From: Kappaphycus alvarezii
Lineage: Eukaryota > Rhodophyta > Florideophyceae > Gigartinales > Solieriaceae
DNA: 64,000 bases
Assembly: GCA_002205965.3 (NCBI GenBank)
Contig: NADL03000691.1
Coordinates: 806,001 to 870,000, forward strand
Reading direction: 5' to 3'
Part shown: positions 18,971 through 30,040 of the stretch, in pieces
Layout of the letters: each line of letters begins with the position of its first letter
How positions within the stretch are numbered: position 1 is the stretch's first letter
Position numbers and translations under genes: made by a program
Notes under the pieces: generated by a model
The model's input: the letters and a program-made list of their open reading frames with translations, nothing else
Database searches by the model: none
What the model was told of the DNA's origin: nothing

Positions 18971-19324
18971 ATGTTGGCCAGAGAGACGAAGAGTACAGCA
19001 GGGCATCTCCTACGAATTACTAGACCGCACTGTTACGATGAGGGAGAAAAAGATTCTCAGGTGGTCCTTTTGTTAGGTTCGAGTTGTGGTAGTGATATAC
19101 CAGATAAGGAGGTGGAAAATGGTCAAAACGGTCAAATACTATGTCCCTTGATTTTTAGAAGACGGGGGGAGTTTACTGATGGTAAATGTTTCTCACCACT
19201 GCGCGGCAGGATGCAAAGACCAGGTTGCCCGATTGATCCAGCAACAGAAGGAAACGGTTACGCATACAAAATAATGTTTGGAATGGCGTGGGGAAGAAGC
19301 GTAGAACCGAGCAAGAAAATGTGA
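18971..19324 (+). CDS. Hypothetical ORF, 117 residues
   Basis: ATG start, MLARETKSTAGHLLRITRPH, with Gly- and charge-rich middle (SSCGSDIPDKEVENGQNG) and end at 19324. No domain recognised. It lies between the basic ORF and the copia relic on the same strand. Chance is possible. Confidence 0.25.
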   Translation: MLARETKSTAGHLLRITRPHCYDEGEKDSQVVLLLGSSCGSDIPDKEVENGQNGQILCPLIFRRRGEFTDGKCFSPLRGRMQRPGCPIDPATEGNGYAYKIMFGMAWGRSVEPSKKM

Positions 19325-19786
19325 TCAACTATTTTGGGCAGTAAGTACATTATCCCGGGGAGGCTTGAGATTTCCATTCCATATGTGGTTGTGGTAGGTG
19401 ATTGTTTGTGCAAAGAGTTCAATTCGATCTCGACAGCAAACATTATGCTCTTAGGGATACAGTAGAGTGTAACATACCAAGGAGTAAAGATGTAGCTCTC
19501 GTTGGAGGTCCCAATAGTATTGAATAATATTTTAGTTTCGATACTTTGCTTTTGGAAGCAACAATTTGAACAAAAACAGACTTATGATATGATACAATAT
19601 TGTGAAAAAAATCAGAGATCCATTACATTTCTTGATCATGAACAAAATACTTTATTGAAATCCTAGATTCTGCACTTGTAGTGATTCCTTTCAGCACTAT
19701 ACCCGGGAGCAGCATCCTCAGCGCCCATCAAAAGATCTGGAGATGTAATCCTAACTATTCGACGGAATAGAACGACAGTCTAATTT

Positions 19787-20963
19787 ATGCTTAGGAACGT
19801 TTTGCACGTCCCCAAATTGAGCTATCAATTTGTTTCAGTATCTTCCATGGCAGATCGAGGTACCGGCTATCATTTTGATTGCAAGAAAGTTGGTTTCGCA
19901 ATTAGTACAGGAGGCTCTACCCTTAACTGTGGAACGTTTGTTAAAATTTTATATATATTATACTTAGACCAGTATTCATCAATGCTTGCTGCTTCAGAGG
20001 TTTCGTTGCTTACTTACCCTTTAACATGGCACCAACGACATGCACTTCTCAACAACAGGGTGATCAAGTCAATGGTCAGAAATTGGGCCGTACAAGTCAT
20101 TGAGATCAAAGACTCAAACGATAACGACACTTGCGTTGGTTTTATCCTCGGCAAGTCGCACCGTGCCCCGATCCTAAGACAAGTGATACTTGGTCTACAA
20201 AGCTCCTTGCGTTAGTTCACTCAGATGTTTTGGGACCTCTTGATACTTTGTCGCTTGGTGGCGCAAAATCTTTTGTATCATGTTGTTGCGACTACTCCAC
20301 ATGTAAGAACGTCTAAACCTTTTACCCACAAGTCAAAGGTTCTGGAATGTTTCGAAAACTACAAAAAATCGCAGAAAAACATACTGGCCAATCTATAAGC
20401 GAACTTCACGTTCATGAATGCTACAGCAAAAATTCCGGTTTGGAAGAAGAATATTTTCTCCTAAAAGCTTTGCGGTCTGTACATAGCGGGGACTATCTAT
20501 CTCTCGGCTTTCAGAATTTCCTCGACTAAGAAGGTATCCAACATAAGCTCAACGTATCACAAACGCATCTGTAAAATTTTGTTGCTGAAGGAATGAATCG
20601 TACACTACTTAACTTTATCCGCTCTATCTTGCAGCAAAAGAGTCTTCTCTATCACTTATGGGCAGAACAATTGCCTATTTTGTTTATGTTCTGAACCAAG
20701 TAGCTACCAGTGCTCTAACAGATAACTCTATACCATATTTTCTTTCGATTGGGATAATTCCAAATGTATTATATCTTCTAGTATTCCAATCTCAATGCTG
20801 GTATATTGTCTCTAGAAAAGAACTTAAAGAGCTGGATCCAAAATCAAGGGAGGCCCTAATAATTGGATACTCATCGCAAAGTAAAAATTATAAGCTTTTG
20901 GATATCGAGTCAGAGAATATAGTTGTGCCTAGTGACGTAATATTCAATGGGTCTCGAAATTGA
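19787..20963 (+). pseudogene. Copia GAG-pre-integrase and integrase
   Basis: NVLHVPKLSYQFVSVSSMAD (near 19795) is the pre-integrase signature. GKSHRAPI and LVHSDVLGPLDTLSLGGAKS begin the integrase core, followed by FVSCCCDYST. A later block is NRTLLNFIRSILQQKSLLYH LW. The end is the typical ELDPKSREALIIGYSSQSKN...DVIF segment at about 20820-20950. These map the substrate-joining enzyme of a copia element. Several stops and at least three frame changes make it non-functional. Confidence 0.8.
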
Positions 20964-21359
20964 AAATATCAATGTACTACAGAAGATACTGAAGTGTATT
21001 CCAAACAAGACATGTTCCCATTTGCATACAAATCTTCAGTCGAAGACATTTCCACAAAGTCCCTGCAGCGCAAGATACTGAAGAATTAGATACGTCCCGG
21101 AAAACTACAATCATCCTTCAATTCAAGATTACTCCTGTCAGTTTTCCTTCTTTGTTCATTTAGAAAATACGGAGAGCCGAGTAGATGTTAGTTTCCTAGC
21201 TCCAAAGAAGAGTTATTTCTTACTTCTGACACTGCATCGACCTCCGTCGGTACACATCCTTCGTACTTAGACGATAATTTTCCCAAAAACATCGATTTCT
21301 GGATGTATGGAATCAAGAAGGAAGAATGCATATCCCTCGATTGGAGTTCAACGGCACTA

Positions 21360-22330
21360 ATGCTCGTGTGATTTCTATGTCTACTGTCGGCATTTTTATT
21401 TGTTCGGAAAATCTCCTTGGCCTCTAATTATATCAAATTGACATGGAGACCCCTTACTAAATGCATATTTGGAAGAGAAGATATATATAGAAGTTTCATC
21501 AGGTTTTTGTGTTGCAAACAGTCCTGATCTAGCTCGCAGACTTTGAAAAGATTTGAACAGAGTGAATAAGGCCCCTAGTTAATGGTGTGCCAAAATAAAG
21601 AAGTTTTTAATATCAATTAAGAATTCGAAAGCAACTCAAATGAAGCACGCCTTTATGTGTCTATGAATGGTAACTCAGTTTCAAAAGCTGTGGTTTACGT
21701 CGATCCACGTCAGTGATATCTTGATTACATGATCCAGTAGAACTGGATTAAAAAGAATCAAATCTGAGTTAAAAAGTCGTTTTAAGGTGAAAGATCTTGG
21801 GCCTGTCAAAGTTTGTGGGAATTCAAGGTTGCCGTCACCAGAAAAAAAACTTTGCAACTTTTTCGGGTATCTCACACGGAAAAGATGCTCAAAAGTTTCA
21901 GAATTGGTAGATAAAAGCCTGTTGACAATTCTGTGGTGCTTTCAGATGGGAACAGAAACAAGGAGAAGGACAACGAACACCATTCGTAGACATCTTATCT
22001 CTCCTAAACTAGCGGACTGATGTATCTAATGATATTCAATCGTCTAGAAATTGGTTTTGCAGTTGGAAAAAACTCGCAACACGATGGCAGGCTTCAGTCA
22101 AGTCATTTGAAAGGGGTGAAGCGATTATGTCTCTACCTCTAGGGAACTATGAATCTAAATATTTGTTACAGACCCCTTTTTGCCGCTACTTGCTATTGCC
22201 ATGGTTCAAATCAGACGCTTAGAGAGCCAGGTTGCCACAGGAGTCGCAGGAAATAGTACTCAAAGCATGGTCCAGAAGGACCTTAGAAAAAGCTTAATTT
22301 TCTGTTTTCCGTTATATATCAGCAAGGCTG
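21360..22330 (+). pseudogene. Copia reverse transcriptase and RNase H region
   Basis: Fragments in the copia order are LLNAYLEEKIYIEVSSGFCV (about 21450), KAPS followed by W-C-A-K-I-K-K-F-L-I-S, IKSELKSRFKVKDLGPVKVC (about 21760-21830), and LMYLMIFNRLEIGFAVGKNS with VKRLCLYL (22020-22140). The catalytic VDD block is reduced to a corrupted V-S-D-I-L-I-T at 21700. The RNase H start (SDA) is just visible near 22212. Confidence 0.75.
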
Positions 22331-22738
22331 GGTATGATACAGCGACATCTCGATCATAGTCAAAGAAAAAATGTTTTTCTTCAAAAACAGTTGTTGAGTG
22401 CAGTAGATAGGCCAAGTATCAACCACCCTTTGAAGGTACAGCTACTGGCACCAGTTAAGGATGGGAATCAGAAAATGCGTAGTTCTTTTCTAGTGTATTA
22501 ATGTCAGCTGAGCGCTACCATGGAAATAAGGGCTTGGCTGACAAAATTATCAATGGTACTTTAGGAAAGCGCACTTTAAGCAGCTCAAGAATGGGATGCC
22601 TGCCAAAAGTAAAAGGTTGTTGGATATGTAGGCAGTGGCATTTGGCGCGGAAGTTACCATCCTATGCATGAGGTATACAGGGCTATACAGAGTCTGAAGG
22701 TATATGGCGTATATGTTCTCGCTGAAGATGTTTCGTAC
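22331..22738. other. No supported gene
   Basis: Probably remains of the copia 3' region. A minus frame (22774-22550) crosses into R1 and is not supported. Confidence 0.3.
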
Positions 22739-23169
22739 GGGTAAATCGTCGGGAGAAGAGATACTTAGAACCAACTACCCAAGAAAGCAGGTGTTGCGAA
22801 CGAAAAAAGTGCTACCGTGGTATAGTTGAACGAACCAAAAGGAGTGGATAGGAAAGAAAGTTAAGAGGGCTGCAAGCAAGTATGGAAGGGACAGAGTCTA
22901 CCAGTGCTGTTCTGCAGCTAGAGTAGGAAAAATTTTTTTTGAGTCCGAAGTTGACTGTCAACTTCCTACTAGTCGGGATTTGACTTGAGGTTGTCTGAAA
23001 ACTTGCTTGACCTCCACAACAGGAAGCAGTTTATTCAGCTTATGTAGACTTTTTGGCTAACCGTAAAGTCTCAAACAAACATACTAAGAACCATAAAATG
23101 CATCAAATGTAATTTTGTAAACGACAAACACTAGCAGCAGATAATGTCAAGATAAATATCTGCATTCTT
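22739..23169 (-). mobile_element. R1 terminal region, copy C
   Basis: On the minus strand it contains the R1 blocks: GCATTTTATGGTTCTTAGTA, TTTGTTTGAGACTTT, AAGTCTACATAAGC (TATA box decayed by one base), GAAGTTGACAGTCAACTTC and GTTGCGAACG. It ends GATTTACCC, where the final CTATCA is lost. It follows the R1 acidic ORF directly. Confidence 0.75.
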
Positions 23170-23949
23170 TCCTTAATATCCTAGTCCTCTATATCAGAGG
23201 CAAACAGTTCCACCAAAATATACATTCTACCTAGGCAATCCACACAAATATCCGCGAACGGCTTAGAATTCTCTATTAACTCCTACGAAATATCTAGAAA
23301 ACTGAGGACGCCCCCATCCAATTCCAGAGTCGGGACCACCTGGTCCATATTTTCTGGCCCTTCCCGACTAATCCAGCACTTTCCATGTCTCCCTTGTCCT
23401 CGTCCTCCTCATCCTCCTCTTTACTCCTCTCTTCATCTTTGTCAGAAGAGTTAGAGATCACAATTACTCCCTCAATCTCCCCTTCGTTCTCCATGGGAGC
23501 CACCCTACCGTGATATACTAGTGTCCCCCACGGGTCCCCCAGTCCTTCCCTTCATCCTCCTCTTCCTCCTCTTCCTCTAACTTCCCTTCCTCTAGCCCCT
23601 CTCCTTCTAACTCCTCTACACCTCCTCCTCCTTCCATGCCTTTTCTGCCTCTTCTCCCTGCTTGAAGCAGTTACGGCGGACCCACTCCCGAACGCGTTGT
23701 CGGTCCAACCTTCTACAGTAATCATCGTAGTCGATTGGACCACTTGCTATCAGGGCCAAAGCGTAAAGTGGACGAAGGCCTCGGGTTGACTTGGTGATGG
23801 TGAGGGAAAGGCGGAGGCTGGTTCTGTGAAGGGCCAAATGAAGGGGTGAGTCGATAGGGTAGTTGATGGTGAGGGGGCTGACTCAACCACGTTGATTTCG
23901 AAGTTTACATACTGCGACGTCTTCGAAAAGTATGACGACCTTGGATGTG
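23170..23949 (-). pseudogene. R1 acidic protein gene, copy C
   Basis: The minus strand encodes a Pro/Ser-rich start (SAPSPSTTLSTHPFI), a basic block DYDDYCRRLDRQRVREWVRR, a Glu/Asp tract (EEDEEDEDKGD), then NMDQVVPTLELDGGVLSFLD and RMYILVELFASDIED before TAG at about 23172. Copy E has the same order: ADDYLRRQTKKKIIEFVRRL, acidic tract, CMEQVVPTMEPDGDIFSSLD, SMDILEELFGSDLEN. Copy D keeps GMDILVELFGSNLDD and the stop. The conserved amino acids, acidic centre and shared 3' flank show one gene family. Frameshifts break this copy. Function unknown. Confidence 0.65.
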
Positions 23950-24175
23950 TACAGTAATGCCATCTATTAATGACACCATGTCTTAATGACACCGTGTCTT
24001 AAAACAAAAAATCAACGCATGATTTTGCCACACTTATCCAAATTAAATATATCTTGCAAATTCAGAAACTGTAAAAATATCTTGCAAATTCGGGTACTGT
24101 ACACAATTTTTGTCCTCTTCTAGATTTTTTTCGTGTGCAAATTTTGCACACATCACCCCCACTAGAAATCATGAA
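23950..24175 (-). mobile_element. 5'-truncated 3' end of an RLE retroelement (element 2 family)
   Basis: This matches the last codons and 3' untranslated region of element 2 (7620-7437): a block around AAAAAATCTAGA, GCAAGATATTTTTACAGTTT, GTGTGGCAAA, and GTGTCAT...GATG near the end. Only about 225 bases remain, as expected of target-primed insertion that stopped early. The sequence TGTCATTAA is doubled just before the end (23966-24000). Confidence 0.7.
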
Positions 24176-25002
24176 TTTAATTAGAATTCTCTTTTTCTCT
24201 CGGAATGAGTATTAAACCAGATGCGTAAAGGCAACTTAGTATTGTCGAAGTACACTAAATACACTGTACAATTCACACTGCACGCGTAGCAGGTATGTTC
24301 ACTGGCGTTTGCTGCATACTGCAATTAAACTGTAGAACCAAAATTTCATCCATTGATTGCTCGCCTTTTAGATCCACAATTACCTGAAATAAAAGGAGAT
24401 GGAAATTACTTCGAGGCAAGAGATCGACGCTAGGAACAGAATGGGCATTTTTCAGGCCAATCATTCTTCATCACTCTGATGTACAGTATATTTGAAACAC
24501 CGTGAAGTCACGATAAAATTAAATATGAATCGGGTGGCTAAATTCTTCGTGTTGCGGGGCACGGCATATAACAGACGCCGCACATGTGTAAAAACCAGCG
24601 TGAAAAAGTTTCTCATAGAAGCACGTTTTCAATCTGCCAATATATCTTCTCCGAGACGCCACAGCTGCCGCGTCTTTCTCTATGGCCTTGGGTAATTAGC
24701 AATTCAATAGTCAGCAGCACAAAATTCCATTCTAATCCCGATCATCACGGCAGGACCTCGCCAGAAATGGCAGCTACTCTTGTGGCTAGGCCCCTTTTCT
24801 CCCTCTTTTCTGCTGCATTGGCAACAGCTCGCGCATTTTGTGCTGCCGTTCATATAAAGCTCTCCTGGAATGGCGACGATATGGTGATGTCATAGGCCAC
24901 TGGTAGAGGAGGCGGGGTGCTCGACCATCAGAACGAATCAGAACGCAGGTGCATCTGAATATCCGCGGGTCTCGCTTCGAGTTCATTTTAGGGAGCGTAG
25001 TT
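24176..25002. other. No supported gene
   Basis: Short frames on both strands without motif. Composition is intermediate. Confidence 0.3.
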
Positions 25003-25107
25003 GCTTCCCCATTACGGTGTCGGTATACCCTTTTTGAGTCGATTGTGGTTGTCTGGAAAACCGTGGGATAGATCGGATATACCTTCCAAGAGTAAAAAAC
25101 CAAAACG
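25003..25107 (-). repeat. Dispersed repeat, copy 2 (inverted relative to 13120-13225)
   Basis: See copy 1. On the minus strand one frame continues upstream with coding-like sequence (ESVWEKLFKAAGFGVQ, stop, EVKYLLSELGERFGFLLLEG), covering about 25230-25000. This suggests a decayed gene of about 75 or more codons. No family recognised. Confidence 0.65.
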
Positions 25108-26284
25108 TTCCCCCAGTTCAGAGAGTAGGTATTTGACCTCTTATTGGACTCCAAATCCTGCCGCCTTGAACAGCTTTTCCCAAACACTTTCACCACCTCT
25201 CTGGCTTGGTTGGTCCACCCAGTCTGATGCATGGTCGCCTGAGAGATCCTTGGGTGTGTTAACTCGGCGCACGGCAACGGTGTGGTGTGGTCAAACACAC
25301 TAACAACATTCAAATTTCCTTGGACGTTCGGTTGACTACAGCAGGCTGCATAGTGGGGAAGTCTCCTGCTAGTAGGATTCTTCGGCGAATTTCTGCTTCT
25401 GAATGCGATGCTCTGTTTGGCAGCCTCGTCAATTCATCGACCTTCCAGAAGTTCTTTGCTGCTCACTCGCACCAGGCCCAATAAAGATTGTTGTGCGTAC
25501 TATCAGTCTTCGCAGCGAGGCTGGCCGCTGCCAGTGTTTCTGAAAGACTGGCATCGTCATTATCGAAGGCAGGAGGGTGCCGTCGGGCAAATCCCCAGAA
25601 ATGTTTATCTGCTTCAGAGTATTTACGGGCACGTTGTTCAGTCGCAATAGTAACCCTAGGGTTACACAGCTGCTGGCATCAATTATGATCGCAGCATATG
25701 CTGCAAATTTGAGCGTTGTCTCCCGGTGTAAAGCTGTAGCCGTTGTAGCCCAGAGGTAAGGATAAGAGCTGTCAAGCTACAGCAGTCATCGGCATTTCGT
25801 TAGAACGGGACTAAAATTTCATTTCCTCTCCGTCAAATATCTGAGCAATGGCTGTGGTCCACTCTATTCAAAAAACAGAAAAAAGAGCGATACAGTAAAA
25901 GACTACAAGGCTGACCATTTTTGCTGCTCTCAAATCTTGCAAAGACTGTTAAGAATAGGTTGAGCCTCGTTGAAGAATACTCTCAGAGCTCATTCTATCC
26001 GGACGCTCATTCTATTCGGACGATTACCTGTTTGTAGCTTTAAGGTGTCGTTTGGTTTGTTGCCATCTCCCCAAACAAACCTCTTCATCCCGTGCTTCCA
26101 AAACCCCTTCTACCATTCTAAGACCTAATCCCACCAAAGCCAACTCTTTGATATTCTCACGTTTTATTTCAATTTCAGTATTAAATCCGTGTCTCAAGAC
26201 AACAGAAAATGGGCCTATCCCTGTTTTGTTAGGACAAAGTTAGCTTGAGAAAGATATCCAACATCCACTGTCCAAAAACGGAGC
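25108..26284. other. No supported gene
   Basis: Apart from the coding-like extension of the dispersed repeat to about 25230, overlapping frames (25408-25759) show no motif and are likely chance. Confidence 0.3.
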
Positions 26285-26985
26285 TGTTGCGAGCGACAAA
26301 CGTGCTACGTTAAGGTAGTTGTGTGCGTACAAAAAGTTCTGTATAGGGACAAGAGATCTAGATCAACCGACTCATCCGAAAGAGGCAGGCTGTAACTTCG
26401 CCTCGCGACAACATATCTGCTTCCGTGTACATCTCAAGGTAAATTAAATGCACTGAAATGAAAGAAAGCTCGGTGAATACCCAAAAAATTCCAATGGAGC
26501 AAGCTCTTACACCTATTTTCGAGGCTTGAAAGCCGTTAATAAATGTTGGGCCCGAAAATGATTACCAACTTCGTTACTATTGGAGTATCTCTTTTGAAGC
26601 TTTCTGCCAACTTGCTTACCCTCCACAAGAGTAGGCATTTTACTCAGCTTATATAGGCTTTCTGGCGAACCATAAAGTCTCAAAGAAACATATTAAGAAC
26701 CATAAAATGCATCAATTGGAATTGTGTGAGCGAGAATGACTAACAGCAGATACTTTCAGGATTAATATCTAGATCTTCCCTTAATATCTTAGTCATCTAG
26801 ATTAGAGCCAAAAAGTTCCACCAAAATATCCATTCCATATGGTTTCATTGATTTAAAAACCTTCCGAGAAGATCTGACAGACGAGGATCTGCAGGAATAT
26901 CTCAAGTCCGAGTCAGAAGAATCAAGGAAATGCTCCTCTATATTTGGGGTCCATATTGCTCTTAGATACTTCAATTACTGCTCAG
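26285..26985 (-). mobile_element. R1 copy D (acidic ORF end plus terminal region)
   Basis: On the minus strand the ORF end reads SDSDLRYSCRSSSVRSSRKV, then GMDILVELFGSNLDD and TAA at 26789, as in copies C and E. The terminal region follows, with ATGCATTTTATGGTTCTTAA, TATATAAG and CAAGTTGGCAGAAAGC. An insertion or rearrangement of about 170 bases (26345-26520) precedes the last shared block, GTTGCGAGCGACAAA at 26286 on. The final CCCCTATCA is not recognisable. Confidence 0.65.
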
Positions 26986-29972
26986 GTTCTGTTCATATTA
27001 ACTTGCGGAGGAAAAAAATATCACAACAGCGCTGCAGATATGAAAGTGTTCAAGAAAGACTTTTGAGGTCAGCAGCTAGCTGCATCGCTGTAATAAACCA
27101 TGCTGGAACTGTTGATCTGAATAAAAAACATTAAATATAAGAATAATTTGATAAAATATTGTCTTTCACATCTGCGTACATTATAACAATGGCCGATGAA
27201 ACTACTTCTATGGGTGCTCACGTAATGTGCAACAATGTATTAGACGAATCTATTTTATGGAGGTCTCCTCGTCTTACTTAGCATTCAGTTCTTTCTGGCT
27301 TCGGTATCATGAACAAAACATTTATAATATACTCTCAATTAATCTCGCAAATTCGCAGTAATCGTCAATTATTGTGTTTCTTTCGAACGTAGACATGCAC
27401 GCTTATAGTACGCAACCTTACGGCTGATAAGCATGCTTTACTGAATATTACGTACTGTTAGTGAACCACGATCTCACGAGATAGAATCCCATTCGTTTTA
27501 ACGGATTTGTAAAACCTGAGAGTCAACATAAGCATTAAGCACATCGCCAGAAGAAAAGACAGCAACTTTGGATGGTACTTATTGCGCCGATGGCCGAGGG
27601 ACATACGCTATAGGAAAGGTCTGACACGCTAGAGGACTCATAACTTCTCTCACTGGGAAATAGTTCTCGAAATACTTATCTGGAAGAACTCCTGAAATTT
27701 ATTTCTCAAACCGATCCAATGAGGGTCCTTTCTCTGATCCCTGTTTCCTTGGCGCGATTAATGACGAACAGGAAAATTATTTACGTGGGTAGATAGTTCA
27801 AATGCTGTAGGATGCAAAAACTAGAGTCAGGGATCCTAAAGAAACGGAAAATTTCCGAAGATCATCAAAACAAAACTAAATATATTTGGAGCATTTTCTT
27901 CTGTCGGTCCAACCACCGACGTGCCTCTACATAAAATCAAGCTGAGATGATATTCCTGACCATTTCTTACCAAACTGCATATCTACTCCGCAGGTAAGCA
28001 GTAGTTTTGAAACACACGGTGACAGATCTTCAAGATTGTGAAATTATCTATCCAAACTATTCAGAAACCAGTGAGAGCGCTCTTCGTTAGGTCTCGAGGG
28101 TCCACTTTTGAGCTTTGACTCCCCATATTAAGATTTCTATTGTATTACACGGTTACTATATACTAAATATGGAACAAGGGTTGCCACAAGTCGCGAAGTC
28201 AAAGGTATGTGCCACATTTGGCATTTCCAGTAGCTACTCTTAGGATCCAAATGACGTCGAAAGTCATTAATTCCAGTCCTAAGTAATTTGCGACTTTATA
28301 TAAACACATACTAGCGTACTTCATGGAACAAAAAAACCGTTACTCAAATTCGTTCCACACTGAATCCGATCATTCCAGGGGAGCTCCAGCTAGATATTGT
28401 TTTTTCCTTGGATGGAATTTTCTTGAATATTGAGGAATTTGATAGTTTGCTTGTGTTTTTTCAAAACATTTCCAGGGTTTTGACAATAATAACATGTGTT
28501 AACACCTGCAAAGGGCAAACACTACCATAGGTGCTTAAGATACTGTCCGGGGCCTATCTTTAACTCATGTTTCCGGTCCAATCCACGACGTATTGAAGGA
28601 ATGTGATACATAAACCGACCATGCCTGAAGCGGGTTGCAAAGATACATCTTCATGCTATAGTTTGGGATGATAGGGTATTTACAGCCTTCCTTAACTGCA
28701 AAAAGGCATTGGATGCACATGTAACACTATCAAGTCGAGATGCGTGGAAAACATTCTGTGCTTAAACGGACGCTTTGGATTTTTCTGGTTCAGTATCATC
28801 ACCAGGGTACCTCAAAAATACCTTTACCTTTCCCATTTGAGACACTGGCACAAACTGCTAGTTTTTCTCTCCGTATTTTGAAACAATAACCACTCGAGCT
28901 GGTTAGTACTGGATAAAAAAAATATGCAATCATGTTGCAAATCTAAACCACACTTTTTGGCTAGTGTAAAAGCATTAATGGTTTGAAATTTATACAGATC
29001 AAAAAAAACATTGATTTGTATCTTCGACCTGCTCTGTACCGTTTCCAGTTACGATAAGCAAACGTACCGGTTAGTAACACTTTATGTCTTACCGATTTTA
29101 AATGTGAATCAAAAGACCAGACGTCAATCACTATAATATAACCAATTTATTTCGCCAAATGTTAGTAAAATAATGGAAAGTGACATTACTCCGGCAGCAT
29201 GGTTATCGGGGTCATTTCCTGTTGTAGATACAAAAACATATCTGCCACTTTCGATTTCACGCTACAAGCTGCCAATTAAGCAAGAAAAATGATACTGAAT
29301 GAAGTTTCAACTCAGAATATCCAGCAAAGTTTAGGAATTTTGAAAAACAGGAGATATACACACATCAATTGAACAGTCCATTGGATATAAGCGGATAAAT
29401 TGGGGTTAAAGCTGCAAAAACGAATCCATTTTTCGCAAGAAATCTTGTAGATTCAGACTCGGGAAAAAACTAGTTCTCATGAACTCATTAGTCACATTCT
29501 AAAAATTAGTCAATGAGGTTTTCGGAAACTTACCTTTTGCGAGGGTGTACATTGATAACGCATTGGTGATCTGAAGAACTTCGGATAGGTCTATTTCGTA
29601 TTCTAGGACGTAGTGTGGATAAGATCATAGTACGAACTGAAAGTTGAATTGAACAAATGCTGTTTTGCGCAGGACTCCATCAGGCTACTGCGCCACATTG
29701 TAAAGCAAGGGTAATCAAGATAGATACCGAAAAATGAGAAGCATAGATTTGCCACCGAAGTCCACTTCGAATACGGAAGTTAAGAGCCTCCTTAGTCTAT
29801 CCTCGCATTAAAGAAGGTCAATCAACGAGTAGACCATAATACGGCCATCGTAATGCGGCGAACTACGAAAATCGAAAGAGTTTTGAAACAATGAAATGCT
29901 AATTGCATTGGAATAGTTTAAAATGAAGCTATGCCACCAGACAACTAAAACTACAGTACCAGAGAGTTAGAG
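26986..29972. other. AT-rich, no gene
   Basis: No ORF of note on either strand and no repeat of earlier elements. Start of the long AT-rich zone that reaches to about 57 kb. Confidence 0.5.
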
Positions 29973-30040
29973 AGTTGAAAATCCACTTCAGACCTAAGAA
30001 ATTTTTCTTACGCTAGTCACAGAGCATAGCTGGTAAAACC
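29973..30040 (+). mobile_element. R1 fragment (copy F)
   Basis: GAAAATCCACTTCAGACC, AAGAAATTTTTCTTACGCTA and CACAGAGCATAGCTGGT match the middle of the R1 terminal region (compare 10035-10105 and 61738-61805). Only about 70 bases survive. Confidence 0.7.

Larger units (their letters stand above)
19690..22330 (+). mobile_element. Copia-type retrotransposon pol relic
   Basis: Gag-pre-integrase, integrase, RT and the start of the RNase H region occur in the copia order on the plus strand, broken by many stops and frame changes. No LTRs flank it. It is older than the RLE elements by its degree of decay. It ends a few hundred bases before R1 copy C. Confidence 0.8.

Noticed and set aside
24786-25313. 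175-codon minus-strand ORF
   Set aside because: It crosses the dispersed repeat in a different frame from the conserved coding-like one and shows no domain.
29745-29830. 5S rRNA-like segment (TACGGAAGTTAAG and neighbours)
   Set aside because: Only about 18 of 25 bases agree with a 5S core by eye and no closing stem is visible; not enough to call.
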